Below, piece by piece: positions 24,346 through 32,474 of a DNA stretch of 35,109 bases. How positions within the stretch are numbered: the first letter of the stretch is position 1; the number at the start of each line of letters is the position of its first letter. A model generated the notes under the pieces. The model worked only from the letters and a program-made list of their open reading frames with translations, did not search any database and had not been told where the DNA came from. Source of the stretch: Opitutia bacterium (lineage in GTDB: Bacteria > Verrucomicrobiota > Verrucomicrobiia > Opitutales > Opitutaceae); the NCBI GenBank assembly GCA_947452315.1, contig CANGCX010000018.1, forward strand, positions 1 through 35,109, written 5' to 3'. The position numbers and the translations under genes are program-made.

Positions 24346-24915
24346 ATGCCGCGCCCCGCACTCATTATCCGAATCGCACTCTGGCTCTGGTTTGCCGCCG
24401 CCGTCGTCGGAGGCTATTATCTCATTCTGCAACGCCTCACACCGATCGCGCTGCCTGTCCTTATTCTCGGGCTGTCCGCGCTCGCGCTTTACATCTATTT
24501 TCGCTTACCTGGGCTACGCGATTGGCTCGATAAGCTCGAGCCGCTGGCGCTCGTTCAGCTTCATCTCACCCGCTTTTTCGGGGCCTATTTTATATTTTTG
24601 TTTTACCGAGGAGACCTGCCGTACGCCTTTGCCGTACCCGCGGGTGTAGGGGAACTGATCGTCGCCTTATTAGCCGTCGGCTTGATCACGATCCCGCTAG
24701 ATCCTGCGCGCCAACGCCAGTACCTCACACGCTGGAATCTGATCGGACTGATAGAGATCATAATGGTCACCGTATCCGCCACCCGCATTTACTCCGCGCA
24801 TCCCATGCAATTACGTACGCTGACCCACTTGCCTCTGAGCCTACTCCCGCTCTTTCTTTTCCCCCTGCTGATCGCAACTCACGTCATGATCTTCGCGCGG
24901 CTCCTGAGACGTTAA
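24346..24915 (+). CDS. Small multi-pass membrane protein of unknown function
   Basis: A 189-residue hydrophobic protein with about five or six transmembrane helices (for example IRIALWLWFAAAVVGGYYLI near the N-terminus and LSLLPLFLFPLLIATHVMIF near the C-terminus). I recognise no family. Its stop codon overlaps the stop of miaA on the other strand: the shared TTAA at 24912-24915 serves both, so the two genes converge with no spacer. It stands alone between the tolC-like terminator and miaA. Confidence 0.72.
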   Translation: MPRPALIIRIALWLWFAAAVVGGYYLILQRLTPIALPVLILGLSALALYIYFRLPGLRDWLDKLEPLALVQLHLTRFFGAYFIFLFYRGDLPYAFAVPAGVGELIVALLAVGLITIPLDPARQRQYLTRWNLIGLIEIIMVTVSATRIYSAHPMQLRTLTHLPLSLLPLFLFPLLIATHVMIFARLLRR

Positions 24916-25838
24916 ATTCCGGAGGGGAAAAGTTCAAAGTTAACCGCCGCAGGTGAGTCGAGACGCAAGACTCGATGCTCGGGCAACTGCGTGCGAAACC
25001 ACGTGCGCTGCTTGCGCACAAGGGACCGTGTATTCTGAGCTATCTCACCAGCCATAGCCGAGGGTGCGAGTTTCCCGTCCAGCATCGCAAGGACCTCTCG
25101 GTAGCCAATCGCACCTGATGCGCTGGGATTTTGCTCAAATCCGTCCGCCCTAAGTCTCTGCACCTCCTCCACCAACCCAGCTCGCAGCATCGTCTCCACG
25201 CGAAGGTCGATCCGTCGGTTCAATTCCTCAGGTGAGCGTTCCAATCGCACCAATGTTACCGGCCAATCCGCAAATGCTCCAGGTCGCGCCAAAAACTCTG
25301 CCTTGAGTACCGCCAAAGTTTTACCCGTGACCAGACACCTCTCGAGCGCTCGCGTGACCCGCCTAGGGTTATCCACATCCAAGCTACCCAATCCATCAGG
25401 ATTCAACGCCCGCAATTGCTCTACCAAAGCACCGAGACCGGCTTGCGTGAGCTTCAAAGCCACAGCCGCGCGTAGCTGAGCCGGCACTGCCACTTCATCT
25501 GCGACGGGTCCAAAAAAACTTTTTAGGTAAAAACCGCTACCACCCGTCACCAAGACCTTGCGACCACGCGCGGTGATCATCTCGACCGCGGCCCTTGCGA
25601 GCGTAATATACTGCGTGATGTCCATGGGCTCAGAAGCCGACGCCACATCAATCAAGTGATGCGGCACGCACGCTAACTCCACCGCTAATGGTTTCGCCGT
25701 GCCGATGTCCATGTGCCGGTAAAACAGCAATGAATCGCAGGAAATAATTTCAGCGTCATTAGCTTCTGCCCAACGCAAAGCCCATTCAGTTTTTCCGACT
25801 GCCGTGCAACCGGTCAAAACGTGGATCATCGCTTTCAT
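24912..25838 (-). CDS. miaA: tRNA dimethylallyltransferase
   Basis: A 308-residue enzyme that adds a dimethylallyl group to A37 of tRNAs reading UNN codons. The P-loop is GCTAVGKTE (residues ~10-18), with Cys in place of the usual Pro of GPTAVGKT. The DSLLFYRHMDIGTAKP segment, GGSGFYLKSFFGP, VDNPRRVTRALE and AIGYREVLAMLDG are all family motifs. ATG at 25838 (MKAMIHVLTG) is chosen; the first reading-frame start at 25982 adds ~48 residues without family match. It lies 88 bp after trpA on the same strand and may share its transcript. Confidence 0.94.
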   Translation of the reverse strand: MKAMIHVLTGCTAVGKTEWALRWAEANDAEIISCDSLLFYRHMDIGTAKPLAVELACVPHHLIDVASASEPMDITQYITLARAAVEMITARGRKVLVTGGSGFYLKSFFGPVADEVAVPAQLRAAVALKLTQAGLGALVEQLRALNPDGLGSLDVDNPRRVTRALERCLVTGKTLAVLKAEFLARPGAFADWPVTLVRLERSPEELNRRIDLRVETMLRAGLVEEVQRLRADGFEQNPSASGAIGYREVLAMLDGKLAPSAMAGEIAQNTRSLVRKQRTWFRTQLPEHRVLRLDSPAAVNFELFPSGI

Positions 25839-25926
25839 GTGCCTTCTAATTGAAAAGCGATTCGCTCCAACGGGGCAATCCGGCGCCCCTTGCGTCCGCC
25901 ACTTCGTGAGCGTTGAGCTATCGCAC

Positions 25927-26727
25927 TCAACGCCGTGTGCCTGCGACCAAATCAGCCGCTTTGGCAGCGAGCGCGGGTGCAATTTTTTCCCGTGCCGCGA
26001 GATTCTCTTTAATGATATTTACTAATGCACTGCCAACGACGACGCCATCTGCCTGAGCGGCAACTTCGGCCACTTGCGCGCGGGTGCCGATACCAAAACC
26101 CACCGCGATTGGCAGCTTCGTATGCGCCCGAATTCGCGCCACTGCTTCCGGGATACCAACGGCGACCTGATCTCGCACACCAGTCACGCCCTCGCGAGAA
26201 ACGTAATAGATGAAACCGGTCGCTGCGGCCGCAATTTTTGCGATACGAGCATCGGGGGTAGTCGGGGCCACGATACACACCGAGTCGATACCGTGAGTAC
26301 GGGCCGCCGCGGAAAATTCCGCGCCTTCTTCCGGGGGTAAATCCAACACCAACATGCCATCGACACCTGCCGCTTTCGCGGCCTTCACGTAGGCTTCAAT
26401 ACCATTCGAAAAAACGAGATTGTAATACGTATAAAACACCACAGGCACCTCGCTGAACTCCCGGATTTTTCTCACAAACTCGAACACGCGCGCAGCCGTC
26501 ATGCCACCCTCAAGGGCTCGCTGCGCCGCAAGTTGATTCGTCAAGCCATCGGCCAATGGATCAGAAAAAGGGACACCCAACTCCAGCACATCGACGCCAT
26601 TTTCTAACAAGGCCCGACAAGCGGCAAGCGATGTGTTAAAATCCGGATCCCCTGCGCAGAGATAAGCGACAAAGGCCGAACGGTTTTGCTCACGGGCACG
26701 GGAAAAAGCTTGGGCGAGACGAGACAT
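25927..26727 (-). CDS. trpA: Tryptophan synthase alpha chain
   Basis: A 266-residue TIM-barrel enzyme splitting indole-3-glycerol phosphate into indole, which is passed to TrpB. The catalytic Glu49 (DVLELGVPFSDP) and Asp60 (LADG) are at the positions known in E. coli, and the phosphate-binding GVGFGIGT equivalent is VGFGIGTRAQV; FIYYVSREGVTG is the flexible loop region. Length is normal. It is not adjacent to trpB here, unlike in most bacteria. The C-terminal few residues are followed after 88 bp by miaA. Confidence 0.96.
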   Translation of the reverse strand: MSRLAQAFSRAREQNRSAFVAYLCAGDPDFNTSLAACRALLENGVDVLELGVPFSDPLADGLTNQLAAQRALEGGMTAARVFEFVRKIREFSEVPVVFYTYYNLVFSNGIEAYVKAAKAAGVDGMLVLDLPPEEGAEFSAAARTHGIDSVCIVAPTTPDARIAKIAAAATGFIYYVSREGVTGVRDQVAVGIPEAVARIRAHTKLPIAVGFGIGTRAQVAEVAAQADGVVVGSALVNIIKENLAAREKIAPALAAKAADLVAGTRR

Positions 26728-26803
26728 GTGATACCCATCGCCGCAAAATCTGGCCTACGGAGCAAAGCGAAACTTCATGATCCGCAAAGATCATACCGTA
26801 TGT

Positions 26804-27577
26804 TCATTTTAACTCAACCTCGACTAAGACCGGCCGGTGATCAGAAAGCAAAGACTTGACCACTTCGCAGTGAATCGGGCGACAACCCGCTGGTAAAAAA
26901 ACGAAATCTAACGCACGACGCGGCAACATCGAAGGAAACGTGGGGGTTAAAATAGGCTGCAAGACATAGTCGCCGTAATCAGCTAGATGACTCTGCAACG
27001 AGGCCGTCGCGTCGTCTCCTGCGGCAGACGTATTAAAGTCGCCACAGATGATCGGTTGAACCGCCCAATCATGTCGGCGCAAGCGATGTTGGTCACGCAG
27101 CCATGCGAGTAATCGATCAATTTGCCGCAGACGCTGCCAACGCGAACCATAATGAAGGTGTAGATTCACGATTGGAACTCGCCGACCATGAAATTCAACT
27201 TCGCCAAAAAGGAATCCCTTCTCCCCCATCGAACCACGACCAAAAACGACGGTCTGTTCATGCGAGATAAAATGCTGCGAGAGGAGCGCGTTTCCATAGC
27301 TCAGGTTCAACAAGCCCGTGCGGCGATTATTAATCCCAAACCTCGAATGAGCAAAGCCCCCATGCACTCTCAGATAATCAAGATGATCAAAATTGCCTGC
27401 CCAACGCGAACATTCGTCCACCTCCTGCAACGCCACAACATCAGGCTCCAACTGACGCAAAAGTGTCGATATTCTACGTAAATTGAGCCGCAATTTGCGT
27501 GCCGAGGTCAGCCCTTGAATCGGATTTAGGCCCCGCCCGTGTGCGATGTTAAACGTGAGAAGGCGCAGTCGCAGCAT
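26804..27577 (-). CDS. Endonuclease/exonuclease/phosphatase (EEP) family hydrolase
   Basis: A 257-residue protein of the metal-dependent EEP superfamily (APE1, DNase I, sphingomyelinase, inositol phosphatases). Visible motifs in order: LLTFNIAHGRG, VVALQEVDECSRW (metal-binding Glu), VNLHLHYG, IICGDFNTS (Asp/Asn), and LLSDHRPVLVEVEL (catalytic His). Asp in ALDFVFLP is also typical. No signal peptide or membrane segment is present, so it is likely cytoplasmic. ATG at 27577 is chosen over an in-frame GTG at 27631, because the fold begins directly with LLTFNI. Substrate unknown. It is alone, with 270 bp of non-coding sequence upstream. Confidence 0.87.
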   Translation of the reverse strand: MLRLRLLTFNIAHGRGLNPIQGLTSARKLRLNLRRISTLLRQLEPDVVALQEVDECSRWAGNFDHLDYLRVHGGFAHSRFGINNRRTGLLNLSYGNALLSQHFISHEQTVVFGRGSMGEKGFLFGEVEFHGRRVPIVNLHLHYGSRWQRLRQIDRLLAWLRDQHRLRRHDWAVQPIICGDFNTSAAGDDATASLQSHLADYGDYVLQPILTPTFPSMLPRRALDFVFLPAGCRPIHCEVVKSLLSDHRPVLVEVELK

Positions 27578-27848
27578 GAGAACGGTATGATAATTAACCC
27601 ACCGCGCAGATCTAAGCAAGCGGTCGAGCACGCTAGCACAGAAGAAGATGGGAGCGGACCTTGCCTATAAAAGAGACTCGAGTGACCAGATCTTTGAAGC
27701 ACGGCTGAAGCTAGAAGAGCGCTCGTTTACGATTGGATTCGAAAAGATAAAACACTGATACCGGTCTTCATCAAGTAGCAGAGCTTGTGAGTCGCCGTTA
27801 AATTTAAAAAAACGCTACGGATTTTTCCACGAAACTAAATTGAGCGGC

Positions 27849-29702
27849 TTAACCGCGCGTCATAACGGATGAACTTAGCCACACCTGTGGCGGCAAGGCG
27901 ATCAAGGCAATCAGCGCCAATTGGATCACGACGAAGCCAACGAGCCACCAAAAAGCCGCATCCATAAAACCGTAGCTATGCAGGCCCACACCAAGCATAT
28001 TAACGCCAAACCAGCTCCAAGCAGTGACGATATTACCAAAAATCGCTAGGGCCATGAGACCGCGCTGCTTCACCATACCTCCCCAGCGGGCGTGCAGAAT
28101 GATCGCATTCCAGATAACGATGATTAGGGCGCCATTTTCCTTGGGATCCCAGCCCCAGAAGCGCCCCCATGATTGATCGGCCCAGATGCCGCCAAGCACC
28201 GTACCAATAAAACTAAACAACGTCGCAAAGCATACCGTGCCGTAAACCATGCGAGTTAAGGCCCCTGCAGTCGAGGCATCGAGCGACCGTGTGAACACGC
28301 CACGACCAACATAAATTACGGCAAGAAATCCCGCCAGAAACGTAGCCGAATAACCAACTGTTACCGTGACTACGTGCGTAGCCAGCCAGAAATTTGAATC
28401 CAGAACAGCACGCATCATTTCCATGGTATCGCCACCGAGCGCCAGATGATGCGCCACTAGCAATGTAGAAAATCCAATCAACCCGGCTGCGACACTACCG
28501 ACCGCGTTGCTAAAGAAGTATTCCAACACTAAACAAATAGCCACGGCGCCCCAGCCGACAAATAGAGCGGAAGAGTAAAGGTTGGTCACCGGGGGTCGGG
28601 ACTCGAGCCACATCCGAGCTAAAATACCCGCGGTTGCTAACGCAAAAGCTAAGCCTACTAACCCGAAACTGATTCGGCCCAAAGCATTCGGCCATTTCAG
28701 CCAGGATACGAGAGCAGCAAGAAAAGCCGCCACATACAGCACCATACTCGTGTAAAACGGTTGAGCGGAGTTAAAGCGAACCTCGACATCGCACTTACTC
28801 ATCACTGTGGGCATCGAGGTATCGAGGTTCTGACGATAGGCGCGTACCGCTTGATTGAATCCATCAGGATGGTGGCCCACCCAGGCACGGCCGATTTCCC
28901 CATAAACGTGCGCCGCGTAAGCAATGCGCCCGCCACCAAGACTGGCAGTCCAAGCACCCCCAGCAGTTATCCAACCCGTCAGATCATCAATTTTAGCTGA
29001 GGGAACCGTACGCAGATAGCCAAAGGTATCGATAGCGCTGAAAATGCGGCTCATATCGGCCCGCAGCTTGGACTCAGAGGCTGCAGAATAATCCTCACCT
29101 CGTGGCGCTTTCGTTATTACTGTCGACGGTAACGTCCGTTCATACCGCTCGAGATGAAAAAGAAAATCTTCCGAGGTGGTATCATTCACGCTATTTTGTA
29201 GCCGTTGATACAGGATTACGCTTTCGCGGAGTTGAACGACGGCCCGTTGGTAAGGAGTACGTACGGTCGCATCGGTGTCGTAGGCCAGTTTGGCCTGTCG
29301 TTCGAGTTCGATCAGATTATCCGCCAGTTGTTGCGCCGAAAAACGTTTGCCGCCCGCACCGTCGGCCACGGCGAGATTGAACAAGGCGAGCAAATCGGGA
29401 TGCACGATCTCGAAGGTTTGATAAGTATTTGCCACTTTGGGTTGGTACAACACATCGAGCAGCCACTCCGCAGGTGTAAGCGTGCGAGCGTCGGGGGTAG
29501 TCACGCGTTGGCGTCCTTGAGTGATCAGCAATGTGGTACGAGCCACGGTATCTAAGGGCTTAATCCTACCATTAACGAGCGTGGGCAGACGACTAAAGCC
29601 AGTCACATCATATGCGGCAGGATTGGAGGGTGATGTTAACGAAAAGGCGACTGCCAGCAGCGAACCGAAACCTACGATTAGCGGCAAAGTGTGTTTTTTC
29701 AT
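27849..29702 (-). CDS. ccsA: Cytochrome c biogenesis protein CcsA/ResC-type heme handler, with N-terminal extracytoplasmic domain
   Basis: A 617-residue integral membrane protein of the System II cytochrome c maturation machinery, which carries heme out and delivers it for attachment to CxxCH proteins. The C-terminal half is the multi-helix CcsA core with the tryptophan-rich WWD signature (WADQSWGRFWGWDPKENGAL) and conserved histidines that hold heme (HHLAL, HVVTVT, HARWG, GLHSYG). The N-terminal ~290 residues are a signal helix and a soluble domain starting with NGRIKPLDTVARTTLL, a form known in Bacteroidetes, Planctomycetes and Verrucomicrobia rather than in the short Gram-positive proteins. 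It is the last gene of a lipoprotein-resB-ccsA operon; resB ends 20 bp upstream. Confidence 0.92.
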   Translation of the reverse strand: MKKHTLPLIVGFGSLLAVAFSLTSPSNPAAYDVTGFSRLPTLVNGRIKPLDTVARTTLLITQGRQRVTTPDARTLTPAEWLLDVLYQPKVANTYQTFEIVHPDLLALFNLAVADGAGGKRFSAQQLADNLIELERQAKLAYDTDATVRTPYQRAVVQLRESVILYQRLQNSVNDTTSEDFLFHLERYERTLPSTVITKAPRGEDYSAASESKLRADMSRIFSAIDTFGYLRTVPSAKIDDLTGWITAGGAWTASLGGGRIAYAAHVYGEIGRAWVGHHPDGFNQAVRAYRQNLDTSMPTVMSKCDVEVRFNSAQPFYTSMVLYVAAFLAALVSWLKWPNALGRISFGLVGLAFALATAGILARMWLESRPPVTNLYSSALFVGWGAVAICLVLEYFFSNAVGSVAAGLIGFSTLLVAHHLALGGDTMEMMRAVLDSNFWLATHVVTVTVGYSATFLAGFLAVIYVGRGVFTRSLDASTAGALTRMVYGTVCFATLFSFIGTVLGGIWADQSWGRFWGWDPKENGALIIVIWNAIILHARWGGMVKQRGLMALAIFGNIVTAWSWFGVNMLGVGLHSYGFMDAAFWWLVGFVVIQLALIALIALPPQVWLSSSVMTRG

Positions 29703-29722
29703 GTACGAAAGCGGCCAGAGAT

Positions 29723-30865
29723 TTATGAACTACGTTTCACCACGAATCCCGCTAGGTGGATGCCGAACTGAGCGAGCAGCCCTATGGACATGAGCGCACA
29801 AGCAACATAGGGCACCAACCAAGACGGATTGCGCACAACCTGTAAAATTGAGGTGCGATCGTTATTCTCAAATCCCGCTTGGTAAAAGGTGAGCCCCGCA
29901 TATCGCAGCGGGTTGTTCATGAACACCACGACATCACGATCATCGCGGCCATCTGACGTCTTCAAACGAATCCGGCTGGAGAAATTTTTCGGGATATCAG
30001 TGCCGGCGTACCGGTCATGACTGAATTTCAGTAACGTAAGAGAAAAAGGCTCATAAATACGCTTGGGGCGCAGAGTCATGCGCCAAGAGCGGCCAGCATA
30101 ATTAAATAATTGCGGAGCTACCAGCCCTGTGGAGACGAGAAATACCCCCGGAGAATTATCAGGTGAGATCAACTCCACATACGCCGATATAAGATTGGTC
30201 TCAGTAGGCTTGTAAGTTACGGGCTGGGGTGAGGCTATGACGCTTAGACCTAGGCCCACAGTCGCAAGCGAAGCTGGTGTAATGGCGCTCGGCGATTGAA
30301 GAAACGAATTGGGATAGTAAGCTCGGGTTACTACTCGAAACGGTAAATCCGGATGCTGAACGACTGTGCCTTTAGCGAGCAGTATCTCTGGAATTGAGAC
30401 CACATCATCAACTTTCGCATCTGTAGTATCGATAATGGCCAACTCGTGCTCGCGGTAAGCTTCTGCGTAATTTTTAGTCTGCCCTTCGTTCAGGCGCATA
30501 TGAAAATCCTCCTGGAAAATCCCGCTGAGCAGCTCCCCGATTAGCAACAGGATCAAGCCCGCATGGGTGAGAAAAATCCCCGCTTTAAGCCAAGTAAATT
30601 TGAATCGGTCTACGTGCGCAGCGATCAAATTGATGAGCAAGAGACCACCAACAAGATAGCCTCCGGGAAAAATCGGAATCGTTACTCCCTGCAGATCCTG
30701 AAAAACGATGAACGAGCGAAACCACTTTTGCTGGATACCCCAAATACCTAGATTGGTCTGGTCCAAAGTTGCCGCAAAAACTAAAATCATACCAAACACC
30801 AGCAACACCACCGTCAGTTGCAGTGAAACCATGATGCGACGCACATCAATGAGAAGGGTTTTCAT
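29723..30865 (-). CDS. ResB/Ccs1-type cytochrome c biogenesis protein
   Basis: A 380-residue partner of CcsA in System II heme attachment. It shows an N-terminal transmembrane helix (SLQLTVVLLVFGMILVFAAT), further membrane helices (GGYLVGGLLLINLIAAHVDR, AGIFLTHAGLILLLIGELLS), a periplasmic beta-rich domain in the middle, and a final helix after NPLRYAGLTFYQAGFE, a segment diagnostic of ResB. Its ATG overlaps the lipoprotein gene's stop as ATGA, and ccsA follows after 20 bp. Length is shorter than Bacillus ResB (about 540) and fits the compact form seen with long CcsA proteins. Confidence 0.9.
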   Translation of the reverse strand: MKTLLIDVRRIMVSLQLTVVLLVFGMILVFAATLDQTNLGIWGIQQKWFRSFIVFQDLQGVTIPIFPGGYLVGGLLLINLIAAHVDRFKFTWLKAGIFLTHAGLILLLIGELLSGIFQEDFHMRLNEGQTKNYAEAYREHELAIIDTTDAKVDDVVSIPEILLAKGTVVQHPDLPFRVVTRAYYPNSFLQSPSAITPASLATVGLGLSVIASPQPVTYKPTETNLISAYVELISPDNSPGVFLVSTGLVAPQLFNYAGRSWRMTLRPKRIYEPFSLTLLKFSHDRYAGTDIPKNFSSRIRLKTSDGRDDRDVVVFMNNPLRYAGLTFYQAGFENNDRTSILQVVRNPSWLVPYVACALMSIGLLAQFGIHLAGFVVKRSS

Positions 30866-31563
30866 GGAGAAGAAACTTTCACAGATTGCAGAAAATTAAC
30901 GAACGCGGGCTTCAACGTACCGACCAATTCGCCTGGCCCTGAAATTTTAAAAAACCACATGGCCCCATCGTATTCTACTAGTGCACCCAAGATACGCGCT
31001 TGGGCAGGATCAGTAGATGATAAGTCGACGAGATTTATGGTAAGTCCGTTGGCATTGATACGCAAAACGGCATCAGCCAATTCGGCACCCGTAATCGGGA
31101 TTAGGCCCAACTGACCGCGCCAGCGATTCACATTCGCTAAGTCACCCCCAACCGCTCCTGGAAACGATGTGATCGATAAATCGGCGAGAGCCCCGCCCTC
31201 CCCCGGGATCGCGAAACTACCTTTACGCATGGCTCCTAGAGGTTTTGGCGCCCATTCAGTTGGAGCCTTCCACGTTAATACCGGGCCGTTCGCCTTGGAG
31301 ACTTTGGGCCCCAGGATCGCCGTGGCCGAGGCGTTTGGCAACGGCATCACAGGCTCAATCAGAGCCCCATTTCCTAGAGTGGCTGAAATCGGAACAGCCG
31401 TAGTCATAGCACTTGGGAGTGAGGCCGCGTTTTCCTTTGGTACTCGGTAGGATTGCACTTTAGTCCTGCCACAACCTGTCAGACCAAGAGTAAAAGCACT
31501 AATCCCACATATAAAAAAATAGCGGGGATAAGGCACGAAAGCAGGTATATTTTGCGGGCACAT
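30862..31563 (-). CDS. Lipoprotein of the cytochrome c biogenesis operon, unknown function
   Basis: A 233-residue exported lipoprotein. The signal region is MCPQNIPAFVPYPRYFFICG with lipobox L-T-G-C (lipidated Cys31). Residues ~45-95 are low-complexity Ala/Pro/Asn-rich, likely a flexible spacer from the membrane. The folded part (~97-233) starts TWKAPTEWAPKPLGAMRKGSF and contains LANVNRWRGQLGLIPI and a closing AFVNFLQSVKV. I believe similar W...MR...NRWRGQ proteins occur upstream of resB/ccsA in Planctomycetes and Verrucomicrobia, but I assign no biochemical role. It is the first gene of the operon and overlaps resB by 4 bp. Confidence 0.82.
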   Translation of the reverse strand: MCPQNIPAFVPYPRYFFICGISAFTLGLTGCGRTKVQSYRVPKENAASLPSAMTTAVPISATLGNGALIEPVMPLPNASATAILGPKVSKANGPVLTWKAPTEWAPKPLGAMRKGSFAIPGEGGALADLSITSFPGAVGGDLANVNRWRGQLGLIPITGAELADAVLRINANGLTINLVDLSSTDPAQARILGALVEYDGAMWFFKISGPGELVGTLKPAFVNFLQSVKVSSP

Positions 31564-31602
31564 AAGCGGCGAGCGAGTCTAGCGCAAAGAATGAAGTCAG
31601 GC

Positions 31603-31640
31603 TGCGCATATCTTGCGCATGCTTACTCAATCGTTGCGCA
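31603..31640. promoter_or_regulatory. Three helically phased TGCGCA palindromes, candidate operator
   Basis: TGCGCA occurs three times in 38 bp, with start-to-start distances of 11 and 21 bp, which puts all copies on one face of the DNA. The third copy is extended to the 8-bp palindrome TTGCGCAA. The array lies 40-77 bp upstream of the lipoprotein-resB-ccsA start codon, where an operator would be. I know no regulator with this exact site; the assignment is inference. Confidence 0.45.
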
Positions 31641-31776
31641 AATCACTCAGACCGTGCTGACCACTCATCTCGAAATCATGAAACCAGCATGTAATCGGGT
31701 GATTCAGGTGTATTTTAAAAATATTTTATATGCACTGGCTCCCCTGACATATGATTAATTAAAAACCTCACAAATA

Positions 31777-31813
31777 GGCACTTAATGAGCATCACCAGTA
31801 TTAAATAAGTGCC
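31777..31813. repeat. Inverted repeat GGCACTTA...TAAGTGCC
   Basis: Perfect 8-bp arms at 31777-31784 and 31806-31813, separated by 21 bp, in AT-rich intergenic DNA. Arm centres are 29 bp apart, close to three helical turns, so either a spaced operator or a hairpin is possible; chance is also possible. Confidence 0.35.
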
Positions 31814-32109
31814 AATAGACCAGTAAGTTTCCGTCTTCGATAACAAGTAATGAACCTAGAGCAAAAGACGCGATGAGGAGGATAAATTTAAGCTCAGGAG
31901 ATCAGAAAATCAATTTTTGAATATATGCTTCGATGCAACTATCCACCGCGATGAGTTAAAAAGCTTATAACAAACTAAAAAATGCACAGTAAGCAAAATA
32001 TGCGTCACGTGCGACAATATCCGGAGAGAGCGAAATCAAGTAATTATGGATACTGACCGCCTACCTCAGCAGGTGCTCAAAACACATAATCACAAAAAAA
32101 AGTCACATA

Positions 32110-32436
32110 ATGAAAAAAGTAAAAATTTTAGCTCTAATTTTAGTATCAACCAGTGTTTCAAGTTTTGCCGCGGATGCGGCCAGCAACTGGAAAGAGCAAT
32201 GCGCCAAATGCCATGGAGATGACGGCAAAGGAGAAACTAAAATGGGGCGCAAATTAAGCATCGGCGATCTTACCGAAGCAAAAATACAGGAAAAGTTCAC
32301 TGATGATCAGGCATTCAAAGCGATCAAATTAGGGCTAACTGATTCAAGCGGAAAGACGACTATGAAAGCTATTGAAAATATTTCGGACGAAGAAATGAAA
32401 GCCCTAATACCATTCGTTCGCGGATTAAAAAAATAA
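32110..32436 (+). CDS. Monoheme class I cytochrome c, periplasmic
   Basis: A 108-residue precursor with a signal peptide (MKKVKILALILVSTSVSSFA, cleavage near AADA) and a mature cytochrome c of about 85 residues. The heme site is CAKCHGDDGKGE (Cys34, Cys37, His38 by rough count), and a C-terminal Met in KTTMKAIENISDEEM is the likely axial ligand. It probably shuttles electrons between the membrane module encoded downstream and an oxidase or reductase. It starts a plus-strand set with the tetraheme cytochrome 38 bp later. Codon use is AT-rich compared with the rest of the window. Confidence 0.9.
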   Translation: MKKVKILALILVSTSVSSFAADAASNWKEQCAKCHGDDGKGETKMGRKLSIGDLTEAKIQEKFTDDQAFKAIKLGLTDSSGKTTMKAIENISDEEMKALIPFVRGLKK

Positions 32437-32474
32437 ATACGGGTAAATTTTAGATTACTTCGCTGCGGAAAATT

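Larger units (their letters stand above)
31564..32109. promoter_or_regulatory. Long AT-rich divergent intergenic region between the cytochrome c biogenesis and respiratory operons
   Basis: The 546 bp between two divergent start codons hold no convincing gene. Visible structure: three TGCGCA palindromes at 31603-31608, 31614-31619 and 31635-31640 close to the lipoprotein start; an inverted repeat GGCACTTA/TAAGTGCC at 31777-31784 and 31806-31813; and a TATAAC box at about 31966 that could be a -10 element for the plus-strand operon without an obvious -35. The region is distinctly AT-rich after 31700. Confidence 0.6.

Noticed and set aside
31880-31925. An FNR-like site in the divergent intergenic region
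   Set aside because: ATCAA is present but the matching TTGAT half-site is not at the required 4-bp spacing.
32046-32205. A small frame starting at ATG 32046 upstream of the monoheme cytochrome
   Set aside because: It overlaps the cytochrome gene out of frame, is Lys/Asn/Gln-rich and has no initiation signal.
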